Positions 50,804 through 63,000 of a DNA stretch of 64,000 nt are shown here, piece by piece. The notes under the pieces are model-generated. The model made no database searches and was not told the DNA's origin. It was given only the letters and a program-made list of their open reading frames with translations. The translations under genes were made by a program, and so were the position numbers. The stretch comes from Rhynchopus sp. YZ270_cl-10 (lineage: Eukaryota > Euglenozoa > Diplonemea > Diplonemida > Diplonemidae). The DNA is taken from the NCBI GenBank assembly GCA_964035575.1, contig OZ037841.1, forward strand, positions 1,612,001-1,676,000, given 5' to 3'. Positions within the stretch are counted from its first letter, which is position 1; each line of letters starts with the position of its first letter.

Positions 50804-51041
50804 CTGAGGCCACGGTGACGGTGATGGGGGTGTGGGTGGTGGGCCCCGTGCTCTGCGGACTGACGCCGTCCGTCCTCTCTACTCCGGAGGCGACGGAGGT
50901 GGGGACGGCGTCAATGCCGTAGGGGAGGGGGGTTTCCCTCGATGAGCCTCCCGCCGCCGACGCGTCCGCCGCCGACGCGTCCGCCGCCGACGCGTCCGCC
51001 GCCGACGCGCCCGCCCCCGTTCCCACTTCGTATGGGATCGA
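50804..51041 (-). other. Possible minus-strand exon
   Basis: On the minus strand the block is open for 79 codons and reads Ala/Asp/Ser repeats (SAADASAADASAAD) followed by ordinary Thr/Pro/Val-rich sequence ending PITVTVASG. It is followed immediately by GTATGTATTCCC, the same 5' splice-site form used by the + strand introns. No partner exon was found, and every other supported host gene is on the + strand, so this may be a gene fragment or chance. Confidence 0.3.
50950..51010. repeat. 15-bp minisatellite (GCCGCCGACGCGTCC), about 4 units
   Basis: Four consecutive near-perfect units; the last differs by one base. The unit is in phase with the minus-strand reading frame, where it encodes SAADA. 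Confidence 0.9.
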
Positions 51042-51262
51042 TCATAGCCTTGTCCCGGTACAAGGCGATTTTCAGCGCTTGATTCTCCCGTTATTGAGTG
51101 CTGTCGGCGGCTGTTATTGTTGAAATGTCATATCCTTGAAGATGAGGGTCTCGCTTTTTCTTCGACTTCTTCAGGGTTTCAGAGTGAGGAAGTGGCCTTG
51201 GCAAACCATATCCTACAAAAATATGTTTCCCGTTGCATTCAGATCCCTCCGACACTCCCTCT

Positions 51263-51265
51263 CAG
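51263..51265 (+). promoter_or_regulatory. Candidate 3' splice acceptor for the subtilase gene
   Basis: CCGACACTCCCTCTCAG ends at 51265, 95 bases before the preferred ATG at 51361. The frame is open to 51136, but the upstream part is not protein-like. Confidence 0.35.
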
Positions 51266-51360
51266 TCATCCCACACCAATGCACACTGCACACCCACAAC
51301 ATCAATACAGACATTGCAAATAACACAGCCTGCAGGCACAACCACCACAACACAACAACG

Positions 51361-54335
51361 ATGATGAGGACACTGGTCCTGCTGGGGGCTGCCTGTCTGG
51401 CCCCCGCACTCGACGTGCCTGCTGAGAAGGCGTACCTGGCGGTGCTGAAGTCGACCTGCACAGACGAAGATCTGCAGGCGATGAAGATGTGGGCCCTGCA
51501 GAAGCAAATCATCAACCCCGGGCCGAAGTCGACAGGAGTGATCTCGATTGAGGGCTTCAAGGCGGTTGCACTGAAGATGACCGAGGCGCAGCTGGCGGAG
51601 GCGAAGAAGCACCCGTTCCTCGACTACTTTGAGACAAACGACGAGGGCAGCATCCAGAGCAACTCGAAGTCGAAGTCCAGGTGGGGGTCCAAGTGGGGAT
51701 GGGGATGGTGGAAGAAGTCAAAGAGCGGGTCGAAGTCGAAGTCAGGCTCAAAGTCGAACTCGAAGAGCGAATCGCACACTGAAGAGGAAACCCTTGCCAC
51801 AGAGTACTGGGTGACACTGTCGTCGACGGAGATTGGCTGCTCGGGACACTTCCGGCGCTGGGTGATGCGCCGCGGGATCACGTGGCCGGCAGACTTCTGG
51901 TATGACGATGACCTGAACGTGTACACAGGGAAGTTCCTGCTGACGGAGGAGCAGGCAGAGATCATCCAGACCTACAGCAGAGGCCTTGTGAACGTAGAGG
52001 AGGCCGAGGCTGCGCTGAGCATCCCCGTGAACCAGGTGACTCTGGAGTGCCCCGACACGCAGACAGACAACGTGACGTGGCACCTGGCGGGCATGACAGG
52101 TGACCCGAAGCGCCCGGACCACAGCACCTACATGCACAGCGCACGGTGGGGACAGGGTGTCGATGTGTACATCCTGGACACAGGAATCAAGTGCGAGCAC
52201 GAGGAGTTCCAAGAGGGGAGCTGCATGTGGGGCGCGAACCTTGTGGACAACCTGAACGACGACGACAGCGGGCACGGGACCCACATTGCGGCAAGCATTG
52301 CGGGTATCAGGAACGGTGTGGCGAAGTCGGCGACAGTCGTGGCGGTTCGTATTGCACGCGACGGGAACACAAACAAGCAGTCGGTTGCGGAGGCGATCCA
52401 GTTCGTGGTTGAGTCGCGCAAGGCACGCGGTCGCCCCAGCATCATCAACATGTCGATCCAGTTCTTTGGCTCGACGCTGCTGAACGACGCAGTGAACGCG
52501 GCAGCACGCGCAGGCGTGGTGGTGATCTCGGCGGCAGGGAACGGGGACGAGCCGTCGTGCGAGTACTCGCCCTCGGGTGCGTCTGGGTCGATCACCGTGG
52601 GTCTGCACGACGTGGACTACAACCCGCAGTGGTCGAGCTTCGGGAAGTGCGTTGCGCTCTACGCCCCGGGGTTCGAGGTGTGGTCCGCAGACAACGCGAA
52701 CAGCACTGCCTACCGCAACCGCAGCGGCACGTCGATGGCGGCACCACACGTGGCGGCCATTGCGGCGGCGTACCTGACGGACCGCCCGGAGGCAACGCCT
52801 GCGTCTGTGCGTGCCTTCCTTGTGGAGACGGCGCACAGGAACCTGCTCTCGCCCCTGCGTGAGTTTGACCAGAACCTTGTGGCCCGCATTCCTTGCGAGG
52901 GGAGCGCCGTCTCGTACGAGGACGTGCCGCAGGTTGTCGACCGTTCGATGTGTCCGGAGGGCATTGAGACAGAGACGCTCACGGGTGCTTCGGGCAACGG
53001 CTCCTACCTCTCCCTTGGGAACGGGTCGGAGACGACGAACGCTGCGTGCTGGGAGATCAAGTGCAAGGGGCTTGTGCAGGTCGACGTAAGCTGGATCACG
53101 GCAAACGCACTGTACTACAGACTGTACATCAACGTGACGGAGGTGAAGTCGAAGGTGCAGATGAGCAACTACGGCTACATCGAGAGCGACAGGAAGCTCC
53201 ACGGTGACGTGTTCATTTCCTTCGTGAACACAAGACTGGAGGGAGACGTGCCGTTCAGCTTCACGTACACGTGCACCGCACCCGAGGTGGCACAGCCCGA
53301 GGTGGAGGAGCCGGTGTCTCTCTTCCCCCTTGCACACACACACTTCGGGGGCACGGCGGACAACTGCAACAACATTGTGATGCGCGCAAACAGGCGCCGT
53401 GAGAGGCAGGGCACGCTCTCGTACCTCCCAACGGAGGGCTACCCGCACAGCACGGATCTGTGCTGGATGCTGAAGTGCAGACGCTGGGTCAAGGTGCAGC
53501 CGAAGTTTGTCGACACCGAGCAGGACTTCGACACCATCAGGATGACGGACCGTGGCGAGTACAAGCGCGTGCTCACAGGTAACTACTCCGCAGGCAACTA
53601 CTCGGACCTGCCCGACGCGATGTACTTCCGCAAGATTGCGATTGTGAAGTTCTCCTCGGACGCGACTGTCACTGCGGGTGGGTTCTCGTTTGATTGGAGC
53701 TGCGACAACTCGTACACACCGCCGGTCACGGAGCTCCCGGTCCCCATCCCGTTCCCGGAGCTGACGCCGTCCCCGAACCCGACGTGCTCGCTGTCTGGGT
53801 GCTTCGGGTCGACGTGCGACTGGACGATCCGTGCGTCATTCGACCTGTACGACTGCACGACGCTCGGAATTTTCGGGTGCGACTGCACCGGGTGCGAGTG
53901 TGCAGCACCTGCGACGCCGGCACCGTGCCTCCCCGCCACACCGGGCTACATCGAGCACTACAGCGCGGCCACGTACTGCTGGCTCATGGAGTGCCCTGCA
54001 GGGCAGCACGCCGTGTACGAGTGGCTCGGCTTCAGCCTTGCCTGGCACGCGGAGTACCTCACGTTTGCGACTGAGGACGGTGTGCGTGTGTCGCGTGGCG
54101 GGCAGGACTTCACAGGGAGGACCATCGACACCACCGAGTTCAAGGAGCAGATTGCCTATGTCAGGTATGTCGCAGTTTGCAACACATCATCACAACCACA
54201 TCACAACACCCGCATAATGAACAACACAGGTTCGAGAGCTCCCGCGCTGGCGGCGGTCAGGGAAGCCCGTACGGGTTCAAGTTCAACTGGGCCTGCGTTG
54301 ACACTGTCGTGGCCAACACAACAGAGACTGCGTGA
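51361..54335 (+). CDS. Secreted subtilisin-like serine protease (S8, proteinase K-type), two exons
   Basis: Spliced product of 969 aa from 51361-54164 joined to 54230-54335. Residues 1-17 form a signal peptide. Two inhibitor-I9-like propeptide segments (about 22-92 and 146-215) are separated by a Ser/Lys linker with tryptophans (SKWGWGWWKKSKSGSKSKSG). The protease domain carries the triad D273 (YILDTG), H305 (SGHGTH) and S458 (SGTSMAAP), with oxyanion N394 (AAGNGDEP). The C-terminal half has three repeated cysteine-containing beta modules ending VPFSFTYTC, GGFSFDWSC and YGFKFNWAC, which resemble CUB-like domains. The last is completed only after splicing. Likely an extracellular or lysosomal protease. 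Confidence 0.9.
54165..54229 (+). other. Intron, 65 nt, in the last module of the subtilase
   Basis: GTATGTCGCAG ... ATGAACAACACAG; it splits an arginine codon 2+1. Splicing yields YVRFESS..YGFKFNWACVD, which matches the ends of the two earlier modules; the unspliced frame does not. Confidence 0.9.
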
Positions 54336-56085
54336 GCAATATTTATGCAACCCGATTTATGTGCGACTCTAGGTGTAACATACGCCATCCTGAAGTATTA
54401 AATCAAATGAAAGCAATACCGACATTATCCACAATATCACGCCTCCTTCGTCCCTACCCCTTTTCCCCTCCACTCCCATTGTTTTACTTTCTTTTTTTTT
54501 TTGACACAACCCTGAAGGCGAAAAGGTGTGGAGCAACCTCGGTTTGCCCGCACCATCCACAAGGGTTTCTTTTGCTGTTTCTTCTGAGACTGCTGTGCGA
54601 GCGTTTTGCCCTTTGGGCATACGACGCTAAACCAACAGTCTTTTTTGTCGGGGTTGCGGTACAGTTTGTCTTTTTTTTTTTTGAGGACAGGCACTTTTTT
54701 ATTCGCCCAGCACCTGCACCCACCCCACCCTGGTCCCATGAAAATCCCGCTTCGTGTGTTTTCTTACTTTCCAAACATTATTGTTCCCGTGTCAGAGTTT
54801 TTCTGACGGTGAAGGATTGTTGTTTGGTGATTTATTCTCTTTTTTGTAAAATACGGGTGACGCCATTCACCCGGGAACACTTCCTGTTGTGCACACATGG
54901 TAACCTAGCATCGAGCCATAGGTCATTTGTTATGCATTTTATTGTTCAGGGGTCTCCATATTTCTTTTGAAGCTAGACTAGGCTAAACAATACCAGAAGC
55001 TTTTTTATTTTTGCGTTTTTTTTTTGTTCCGTTCTTCAAATTAAGAGAAAAAGGGACAGCGGTTTCGGCCATAATATATCCTGGCATGTGCATATCTTTC
55101 TAATGATTATGTACCCTCTGGGAGGCGGTTCACCCTCGGAAACGATCATATGTAAATTTTTTTTGAGAGCCATGGGGGGAAGGAACGGTAACCCGGTTTT
55201 ATCTTCCTTCCCTCCCGCCATCAAAAATAAGTTTTTTTTTCGAACATAGTTTCCAAAACCGTTTTTGTGGTTGTTGCGCTGTCACCTTTTATTTTTTGGA
55301 GGTTGGTTTAGCTTTATTTTTCTCTCTCTCTTTTCTCTCTCTCCTCTCTTTTGTGATTATTTTCTCTATTTTAAAAACCTGAAAAATTAAGTAGAAATGA
55401 GTATAGGCACCTGGTCCAGGTTTGTCCTGTATTTTTTCTATGTTTGACAGATGTGTGTTGCATTTATCAGCTACATTCATCCTTCACTTTCTTTTTTCTT
55501 GATACTTCTGCGTTGCGCCCTCTGGGTCCCGCAATTCAGATGAAATTTTTTTTTTTGATTTTATTTTTGGAGAGACAAATTATCTACAACGGCGTACACA
55601 GCCCCCCTTCTTGTTCATAAACTTTTGACAGTGATGTACGTATCTTCAAGCGAAGATGTGCCTCAGCTTTCAAAGTTATTCTTTTATTTGGTTGTCCATC
55701 ACTGAGAAGCAAACATCTTTTTTTTCTTCTGAAAAGCAAAGCAAGACTCCTTGCTTAGTTTTTTTTTCTCTCGTGGATCAAGGTGAGAAAAGGTAATCGT
55801 TCAATCCAATGACAAAATTCCTTTTCAACGCACTTCTCATTTGTTTTCATCGTTGGACCCAATACTAGGGGGAGTTTTTTTTTTATAGCCTGTTGCCCAG
55901 AGTCTCTCTTTTTTTTTTACCCCTCATCACCTCCCCCCCTCCCATCACCTCATCCCCACCCCTCCCCTTCCTCTCTTCCCTTCCCATTCGGTTTGCGCTG
56001 ATTTTATCAATAAAAATGGGCAGATGCACAAAACGAAAATATAGGTTTTTTTTTCTTTAAAAAAAATCAAAATGCGAAAAAGATG

Positions 56086-56155
56086 GACAGTGGAGATTGC
56101 ACAACTGTGGCAACACAACCTGAGGCAACTACACTACTCCAAACAATTTGTCAAA
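56086..56155 (+). repeat. Dispersed repeat D, copy 2
   Basis: CAGTGGAGATTGCACAACTG, then GAGGCAACTACACTACTCC. Same order and strand as 35676-35745. Confidence 0.7.
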
Positions 56156-56927
56156 GAAAGAAGAAAAAAAAGGTATATTCTCTGTAGAGCTCATCATCGA
56201 GATGTCTACACTACATATGCCAATTGATTTCTATACTATTTGTGTCCCCAGAATAGGGGGAAAAAGGGATACAGGAAGCCTTGTGGCTTTCCTCTGTCTC
56301 AAATGTTTTTCATCCGAAAAAAAGGATAATTTTGTGGTGGTGGTGGAGGCACATCCCCGGATGGTTTACTCTGTGTTCCACAATGCAAAGTTGTTTTTTC
56401 AAGAATGAAATAAAAAACACAATTCTGCTCTGTTCCAAAAAAATTATACAAAAAAAAAAAAACAATTCATTTCTAATCATCTACTCCTTTTTATTTGCGA
56501 TCTCCTTTTTTGAAAAACGAAGCAAAACCATAGGTTTTGAATGGGTTCGATATATCTCTCAGCTTTTCGGATTTAGCTTTTCAAAAAAGAATAAACTTTG
56601 CGCAAAAATGACAATACAATGGGTTTGCTCCTAAACCCAAGCGCAAACAGCCAGCATTGCTTTTACAACAAAAAAAGAGCATCTACAGATGCACAGCCTT
56701 TATTGGCCATCCCCCGAAAAATAAAAAAATATCTCCCCTCTCACTTCTGCCTTTTTCCCCCTTTCCCCCCTTTCCCCCCCTTTTTCAATCTACATCTTCT
56801 GTAGCTATCTGTAGGGTACTTATGCTTCCATGGCTAGCATCGTACAATAACTATTCAACTTTTTTCAGATGTCAACCACGAAATGGATGCAGGACTGCAT
56901 GGGGTCCACACCGGTACATTGTTATGT

Positions 56928-56963
56928 ACCAAGGTACACTGTCACGCTGTATTTCAAGCATTT
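56928..56963 (+). repeat. Dispersed box C, short copy
   Basis: CCAAGGTACACTGTCACG joins directly to CTGTATTTCAAGC, lacking the middle GAGAGGGCTGTT of the other copies. Confidence 0.5.
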
Positions 56964-57064
56964 TTTTTTCAAGCTTGCTGAAGGTTGAGGACGAACCACT
57001 ACCTCTCTCTTCTCCCACTTCACTTCACACCCCTCCCTTCCCCTTCTCACCCCCCATTTCTTAA

Positions 57065-57067
57065 CAG
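57065..57067 (+). promoter_or_regulatory. Candidate 3' splice acceptor for the DNMT5-like gene
   Basis: CACCCCCCATTTCTTAACAG ends at 57067, one base before ATG at 57069. An earlier in-frame ATG at 56985 lies inside the pyrimidine tract and is unlikely to be in the mature mRNA. Confidence 0.6.
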
Positions 57068-57068
57068 G

Positions 57069-60000
57069 ATGCCCACACCCAGCGTATGCTTGCCACAGGG
57101 CACTATTGCCGTTGCTTTGGAGGGTCTCTCTCGCACTGCGTTGTACCTTCCTGAGGCTTTGTGTGATGCGCAGCGTGACGCCTTGGGTGTTGTAGCGAGG
57201 GCATGCAGCACACCACCCTCCTCAACCACCTGCCCACCCTTGCGCTGTGTGGCCGACGTCGACCCGGCCTGCCTCCCTGGGGAAAGCGTGCACGACACAC
57301 TCGCCCTGTTCCATGCGAAGCTCAGCACCACTCCCAGCCTCGGTGCCAACCGACAACTCCGAAACGCTACCTTTCATTCCGTCAGCGACGACGACGCAAA
57401 ACACCTAGCAACACCACTCACACCAGAGCACGGCAACGTTGTTCTTGGCACACAACGCACAAAGGGATGCAGTGTCACAGTCTCAGGAGAGGCAGTAGGC
57501 CTGCGAGACGGCCAAGCATTAGAAACAGAACCCATTTCAGTTACGTTTCACGTCGCTAAGTTTGGATACATCAGTGAAGCCCCCTGGAAGGGGCTGTGGG
57601 TAATGTCTACGGTACTCCGCAATTGGTATCGCATCGGAAATTGTACTCCCACGGCGACAGCGGTGATTGACACGACGTTCTCTCATCTTTGGCACCCCAC
57701 ACCATCAACACTAAAACCAAATTCCAACAGCGAGGAGGTTAGTCCAGAGCTTCTCTCAGACCTGGCTGTCATATTACGGCGATTGCTGCTCCGGTACTCT
57801 GGGGGCGTTCAGGACAATACAATGTGCTTGGGGGAAGCATTGCGGAACAGGATTTCTGGGGTATTAGCGGATCTGTTTTTCCCCTCCATTAACCCCGTCG
57901 ACTCTGAAGTGGAAGAAGCATCGAAACGGTGTATCACTTCGTCCTATGCGCAAATCTTTCTCCCTTCCGCGATTCTCTCACCACAGCAAGCCTTCGCAGA
58001 GCTCAATAAAATAAATACAGCCAACGTCAGCGCTGCCCTCATCCTCCCCCGCATTGGAGCTGCCCCAATAGTCTTTCGGGTCTCCCGCATTCACATCCGG
58101 GGAGACAACATTGTGGTCGAAGGTGACGATGTCATGGCAACCTTGGGAGTTCCTGGTGTTGCCAGCTTTAGGGGGAGTACGATTGAAGTGCCTGCTGTCG
58201 TTTCATCAACACCCTCTGTGGACACAAAGACGTCGCTCACCTCCGACTCAGCACCTTCCACTAATAATACAAAAAAAGCTAGAAAAGAGCGAAAAGGGGT
58301 GCGGGAAGTAGAAAAGGAGACGACGCATACCACACCCTGCAATGTGCCGCAGGGTGTTCAAGGTGTGTCAGCTCCACCATCAGGGTCAGTACTTCCTCCA
58401 AATACCTCAAAATCCGATACCGAGCCAATCTCATCAGGATCAATTCTGTCTGACCAGAACACCATCCCCGAGGACGAAACAGAGCCAACCCGCACCTCAA
58501 GGGTTCTATTAAAAGCGAGAAAAGAGCGGAAAGGGGTAAAACGGCGGGCAGAAGAAAGCTTGAACAACACCTCACACCCCCGCAATGCGACTCAGGGTGT
58601 TTGCGGTGTTGTCCGGTCAACTCCGTCTCCAATGCTCCCTATCTTGCCTCGCACTGCAAAGACCCCAAAGGCCAGAACAGAGCAGAAAGGGGTAAAGCGG
58701 CAGGCAGAACAGAACACCACAGACACAAAACGACGTTACGTCAAAAAGGAACAGATTGAAGGGCCGAAGCACATTGTGAAGCATAGCAGTAAGAGTATGA
58801 GTGTGAAGCCTGCTTGGCGGCCGTTGAGGAGACCGCAAAGCATGTTCAGGGATATGGCGGCAAAGATGCAGGCGTTGTATCCGAGGCAGACACGTCGTGT
58901 GGTGGGGACGAAGCTGAGAATGGCAACGATGTGTTCAGGGTCGGAGTCGCCGGTGCTTGCGATGCGTTTGTTTGAACAGTGTTTCGGCGCAAGTTTCGTG
59001 GAGCACGTCTTCAGCTGTGAGATTGAGCAGTTTAAACAAGAATTTATTGAACGCAACTTTGCACCCCAGCATCTGTTTCGTGATATCTGCGAGCTGCATA
59101 AGGGTGAGGCGGAGACGGCGTTTCGTGGCATCGAAGCGGTTCCGAAGGACATCGACTTGATCGTTGCTGGGACCGTCTGCAAAGACTTCAGCGCGCTGAA
59201 CAACAGCAAAAAGGGGATCACCGATCAGGGCCAGTCAGGGCGGACCTTCCGCGGCCTTATCGACTACGTCAAATACGCCTCCCCTTGCATTGTCATCCTT
59301 GAAAACGTGCGCACTGCGCCTTGGGCAGAAATCAACGCCTTTTTTGAGGCCATCCGGTGTCCAGACTATCCGGAGAGGCGCTATTCAGTGTCGACGTGCA
59401 TGGTGGACACAAAGGACTACTATTTGCCGCAAACCAGGGAGCGTGGCTATCTGTGTGCCTCATGGAACGCTGCAGGGTTGGCGCTGTTTAGCGAGGCGGT
59501 GGCGGAGCTGCGTTATGAAAGCGGCCCGACGGTGGCGAGTTTTTTGCTTCCTCCACAACATCCAGAGCTTGCGCGGGCAAAGGCGGTTGCGCATTTACGT
59601 CGTCGTCAGGCGTCACGGCAGTGGAGGGGACGAGGTCGTGTCAACAACACTGCAGACCGTGCCTCTGATGGTCTCGGCACCAAGACACCATATACAAATC
59701 GCTCAGAAGACGGTACTGTTGCTCCCCCGATCTGGGCCTGGCGTGCCTGGCTCTCCAGCCTCACGACCCGAGCGCAAGATTCGGTAGACATACACTTCCT
59801 CCGCAGGGCGTGCTCCGCGTGCCCCGAAGACGTCATGCACAAAACCTATGTGTTGGACATCCTGCAAAGCCCGTACCGTACGAAGTATGGAGGAAAGGTC
59901 GGTCTCGCGCCGTGTCTGACCCCGAAGGGTTGCTTTCTTGTGACGGATAGGGGGAGACCGTTGCTTGGATGTGAAATGCTGGCGTTGCAAGGACTGCCTC

Positions 60001-63000
60001 TGGAGATGTTGAACCTTTCGCGGGAGAGTGACAGTCAGTTGAGGGACCTTGCGGGGAATGCGATGTCGTGCACTGTGGTGGGGGCGGTCATGATGTCGGC
60101 GCTTCTTGCTGTAGGGCCGCGGCGGGAACAGCAGGCAACACCTGAGATTAGTGCAACGGCCACCACCCCCACGATGCTGCACAGCACGCCGCAATGCGAC
60201 ATTTCCGCTGCAGCCCAACTCGCCAGCGACGCTGGCGCAGTGTGTCCATGCGAAGACGACACTACCTGTGTCTCCGCATTCCTCCTCTGCTCTGACTGTG
60301 GTGCGACTGCCTGCAGATCGTGCCACGGAGTGAGGCAAAGCACCCAACATCATATGCACGATGTGGCAAGACCCACCAAGCACGCACCCCGCGAGACACT
60401 TCTGTCGTTGCTCCCTAAGACGGTGCGTTTTGTTCTTGATGCTGACGATGGAAGTGACATCTTTGCTGTTCAGGTTGCAGACCATCTGTCAACCCGCCCG
60501 CTTCTCCTCACATCGCTGCACCGAGGCGAGGCGTGGTACGCAGAGTACAGCTCCGCTGACGAAGATGTCTCTGCGACGTTGCATCTGAACGGCAGCTTTG
60601 AGTGGAGGGTGTACAGCACGCTGCGTGGGCTGTTCACTGGGTATGGTGTGACTGCGGCGCGAGCTCCGTTGATCAGAATTGATGAAAATGGGTGGGCCCT
60701 GGCTGCCGACACAGTACAACTCTCTGTCACAGTGACCGGGACACATCCGACCGCGACCTGGCAGCAGGAGATGGGGATTGCGTCTACACTTTCCCGACCT
60801 CCGTCACGCCTTTCCGTTGTTCTTACGGATGCGGATCAAAACATCGACATCGCAGGCAGCTACACACACCTCCCTCATTGCGGTGGTGTATGCAACGCTC
60901 TGTACCGCAGGGTGGACGGCCCCCCGGTCTTCTTTTTTCAATCCTCCGCAAGCGGTGGCTCACCAAGCGCGGATGTCTGCATCTTTAGCAGTTCTTGCGA
61001 GCACTCTGCTCTGCACGCACCACAGCAGGACGCTTTGGCTGCCACTTCTACTGGCTGGAGATTTTCCTGTGGAACACAGCATTTGACCTGCAAAAGCGTG
61101 GTCTATCAGCCCGCCAGCGGAACGGTACAGCTGAACTATGGCCTTGAAGTGAGTCTTCCTAGCGCATACCCTACTACACAACTTGCGAGGTGTGGAGTGC
61201 CGTTTGTGGCTGCGGTGCTCCGTTTTCCTCATCAAGCATGCGAAGTGCAGCACCACATCGCAGGCGCTATGCTGCAGGGTACACCAGGGTGGGTGCATCT
61301 GTGTGACTCCGTTCTGCAAGAGTTCTGCGCACAGTGCAGTCCTCTGTTGCCACAGAATGCAACGCTTCTGCAGAAGCTGCAGTACCACCGCGCATTGAAG
61401 GCACGCCCCAAAGCCATCCACGCAGAAGGTGGCGAAGGGGAGGGCGAGGAAGGGAGGAGCATCCGTCTGCTTGTTGACCCGGTCACGCTGCTGCACCGCT
61501 GCCTCAATGTGCTGAAGGTGCGCGACCACGTCTCCTGCAGATGGCGTCTTTCCCGTTTATCCGTGGAGATGGCAGAACCATTAGAGCAGGTTTCGTTTCC
61601 ATCCTTTTCGACTCCGGTTGCGACTGCAGTGCGGTTTGAAGGTGCTTTGACGGAGAGCCAGGGTCGAGCGTTGTCGTGGATGCGTGAGAGGGAGAGGGAG
61701 GACGACGCACAGCGTTGGGTGGAAGAGGAAGCGGAGGAGGCTGTGGTCAACGGTGTGCTGCTCGAGGCGCGTGTCTCGAGGAAGGTCTCTGTGCGGGGTG
61801 GTGTACTCGCCTGTGCGCCAGGATGGGGGAAGACAGTTGCCCTCTGCGCGCTTCTGAGCACCTCCCCAGCAAAGACGTTGATCATCGCCCCGCAACGCCT
61901 GGTTCTGCAATGGGAACGCGAAATCCGGAGGTTCACGAACATCGCCCCTACGGTCGCTACCACTGCCTCGGGGATAACGGACGACACAGAGACGCTCATC
62001 ATTGCCGCTCAGTTATTGGAAGGGCTTGCACCTGGGGTGCAGAAACACCTTGGGTTGCAGAGGTTTTGTGCAGCCTTTGATGAAGCATTTGGGGCAGGGA
62101 AGGTGGGTCTGGCGTTCTCATGGGGGCGTATCGTTGTGGATGAATTCTTGCAGTTGAGCGGGCCTCAGAAGCATATTGTGAGGCGTTTACGTGGTGACGC
62201 TGCTACATGGCTTCTTTCTGCCTCAATGGACACTCGAAACGGCAATGTTACTGCAAAGGTCAATACCGCCGCATCGCTTTTAGGTGCACACATCGGAACA
62301 GACCTCGGCCTCTCGAGAGACAAAGCGAACACCGCAAACACCCTCCCCCGCGCAGTTTCCGCCGTCTTCCGATCATTTCTCCGAGACAGACAAAACCTCT
62401 TTATCACCACCTTCCTTCGCAGTGCGAGCGCTCAGTGCGCAGCAGAGCTCACCCACATTAAAACACCATTGAACTTACCTAATGCAGCGCTGGCAGTTTT
62501 AATGGAAATATATGCGTCTGGTGTGTCAAAGAGTGGGACACTGAAGCATACGTTTTGCCTCCCACGCACGCAGGGAGGGTTTCGGACGTTGGAAGAGCTG
62601 GCACAACAGCGTCGTGGTGAGTGCGCGACGTACAAGAAAAAGATTGGGTCGCGCCTTGAGAGAATCATTTGGGGGGTAGCGGACCTTGCGAAGCAACGTG
62701 GTGCGGACCCGATGGAGGTGAAGGTGTTGCGTTTGGACATCACATTGTTGAGCACCGTCGGCGATGCTGAGGCTGGCAGGCACATTGAGGAGATGACGTC
62801 CTCCGCTTCCGATCGTGTTGCAACCGCTCATCGCAAACCTTACCTTGCGCCGCGTGGTGAGTATCGCGACCTCATCGGATCACTGCGTACGGTTGCAAAC
62901 AAATGCGCTTCATATACACAACGACTTCGCTCTCTTCGTCTGATCCTTGCAATTCTCGGGGAGGGAGATAACAAATGCGACTGCTGCGGGCATTCTGTTC

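Larger units (their letters stand above)
50326..51360. other. Spacer with a GC-rich minus-strand open block
   Basis: 50326-50800 shows nothing. 50804-51041 is a GC-rich island with a 15-bp minisatellite and a minus-strand reading frame. 51230-51265 is C/T-rich, ending CCCTCTCAG, a possible acceptor for the subtilase gene. Confidence 0.55.
54336..57068. other. 2.7-kb AT-rich spacer
   Basis: No supported gene. It holds repeat D (56086-56155), box C (56928-56963) and a C-rich tract at 55920-55985. T runs are frequent, and 57000-57067 is C/T-rich leading to the acceptor of the DNMT5-like gene. Confidence 0.6.

Noticed and set aside
51748-53448. 566-codon open frame on the minus strand
   Set aside because: Antisense shadow of the subtilase gene, Arg/Val/His-rich; the + strand has a complete catalytic triad.
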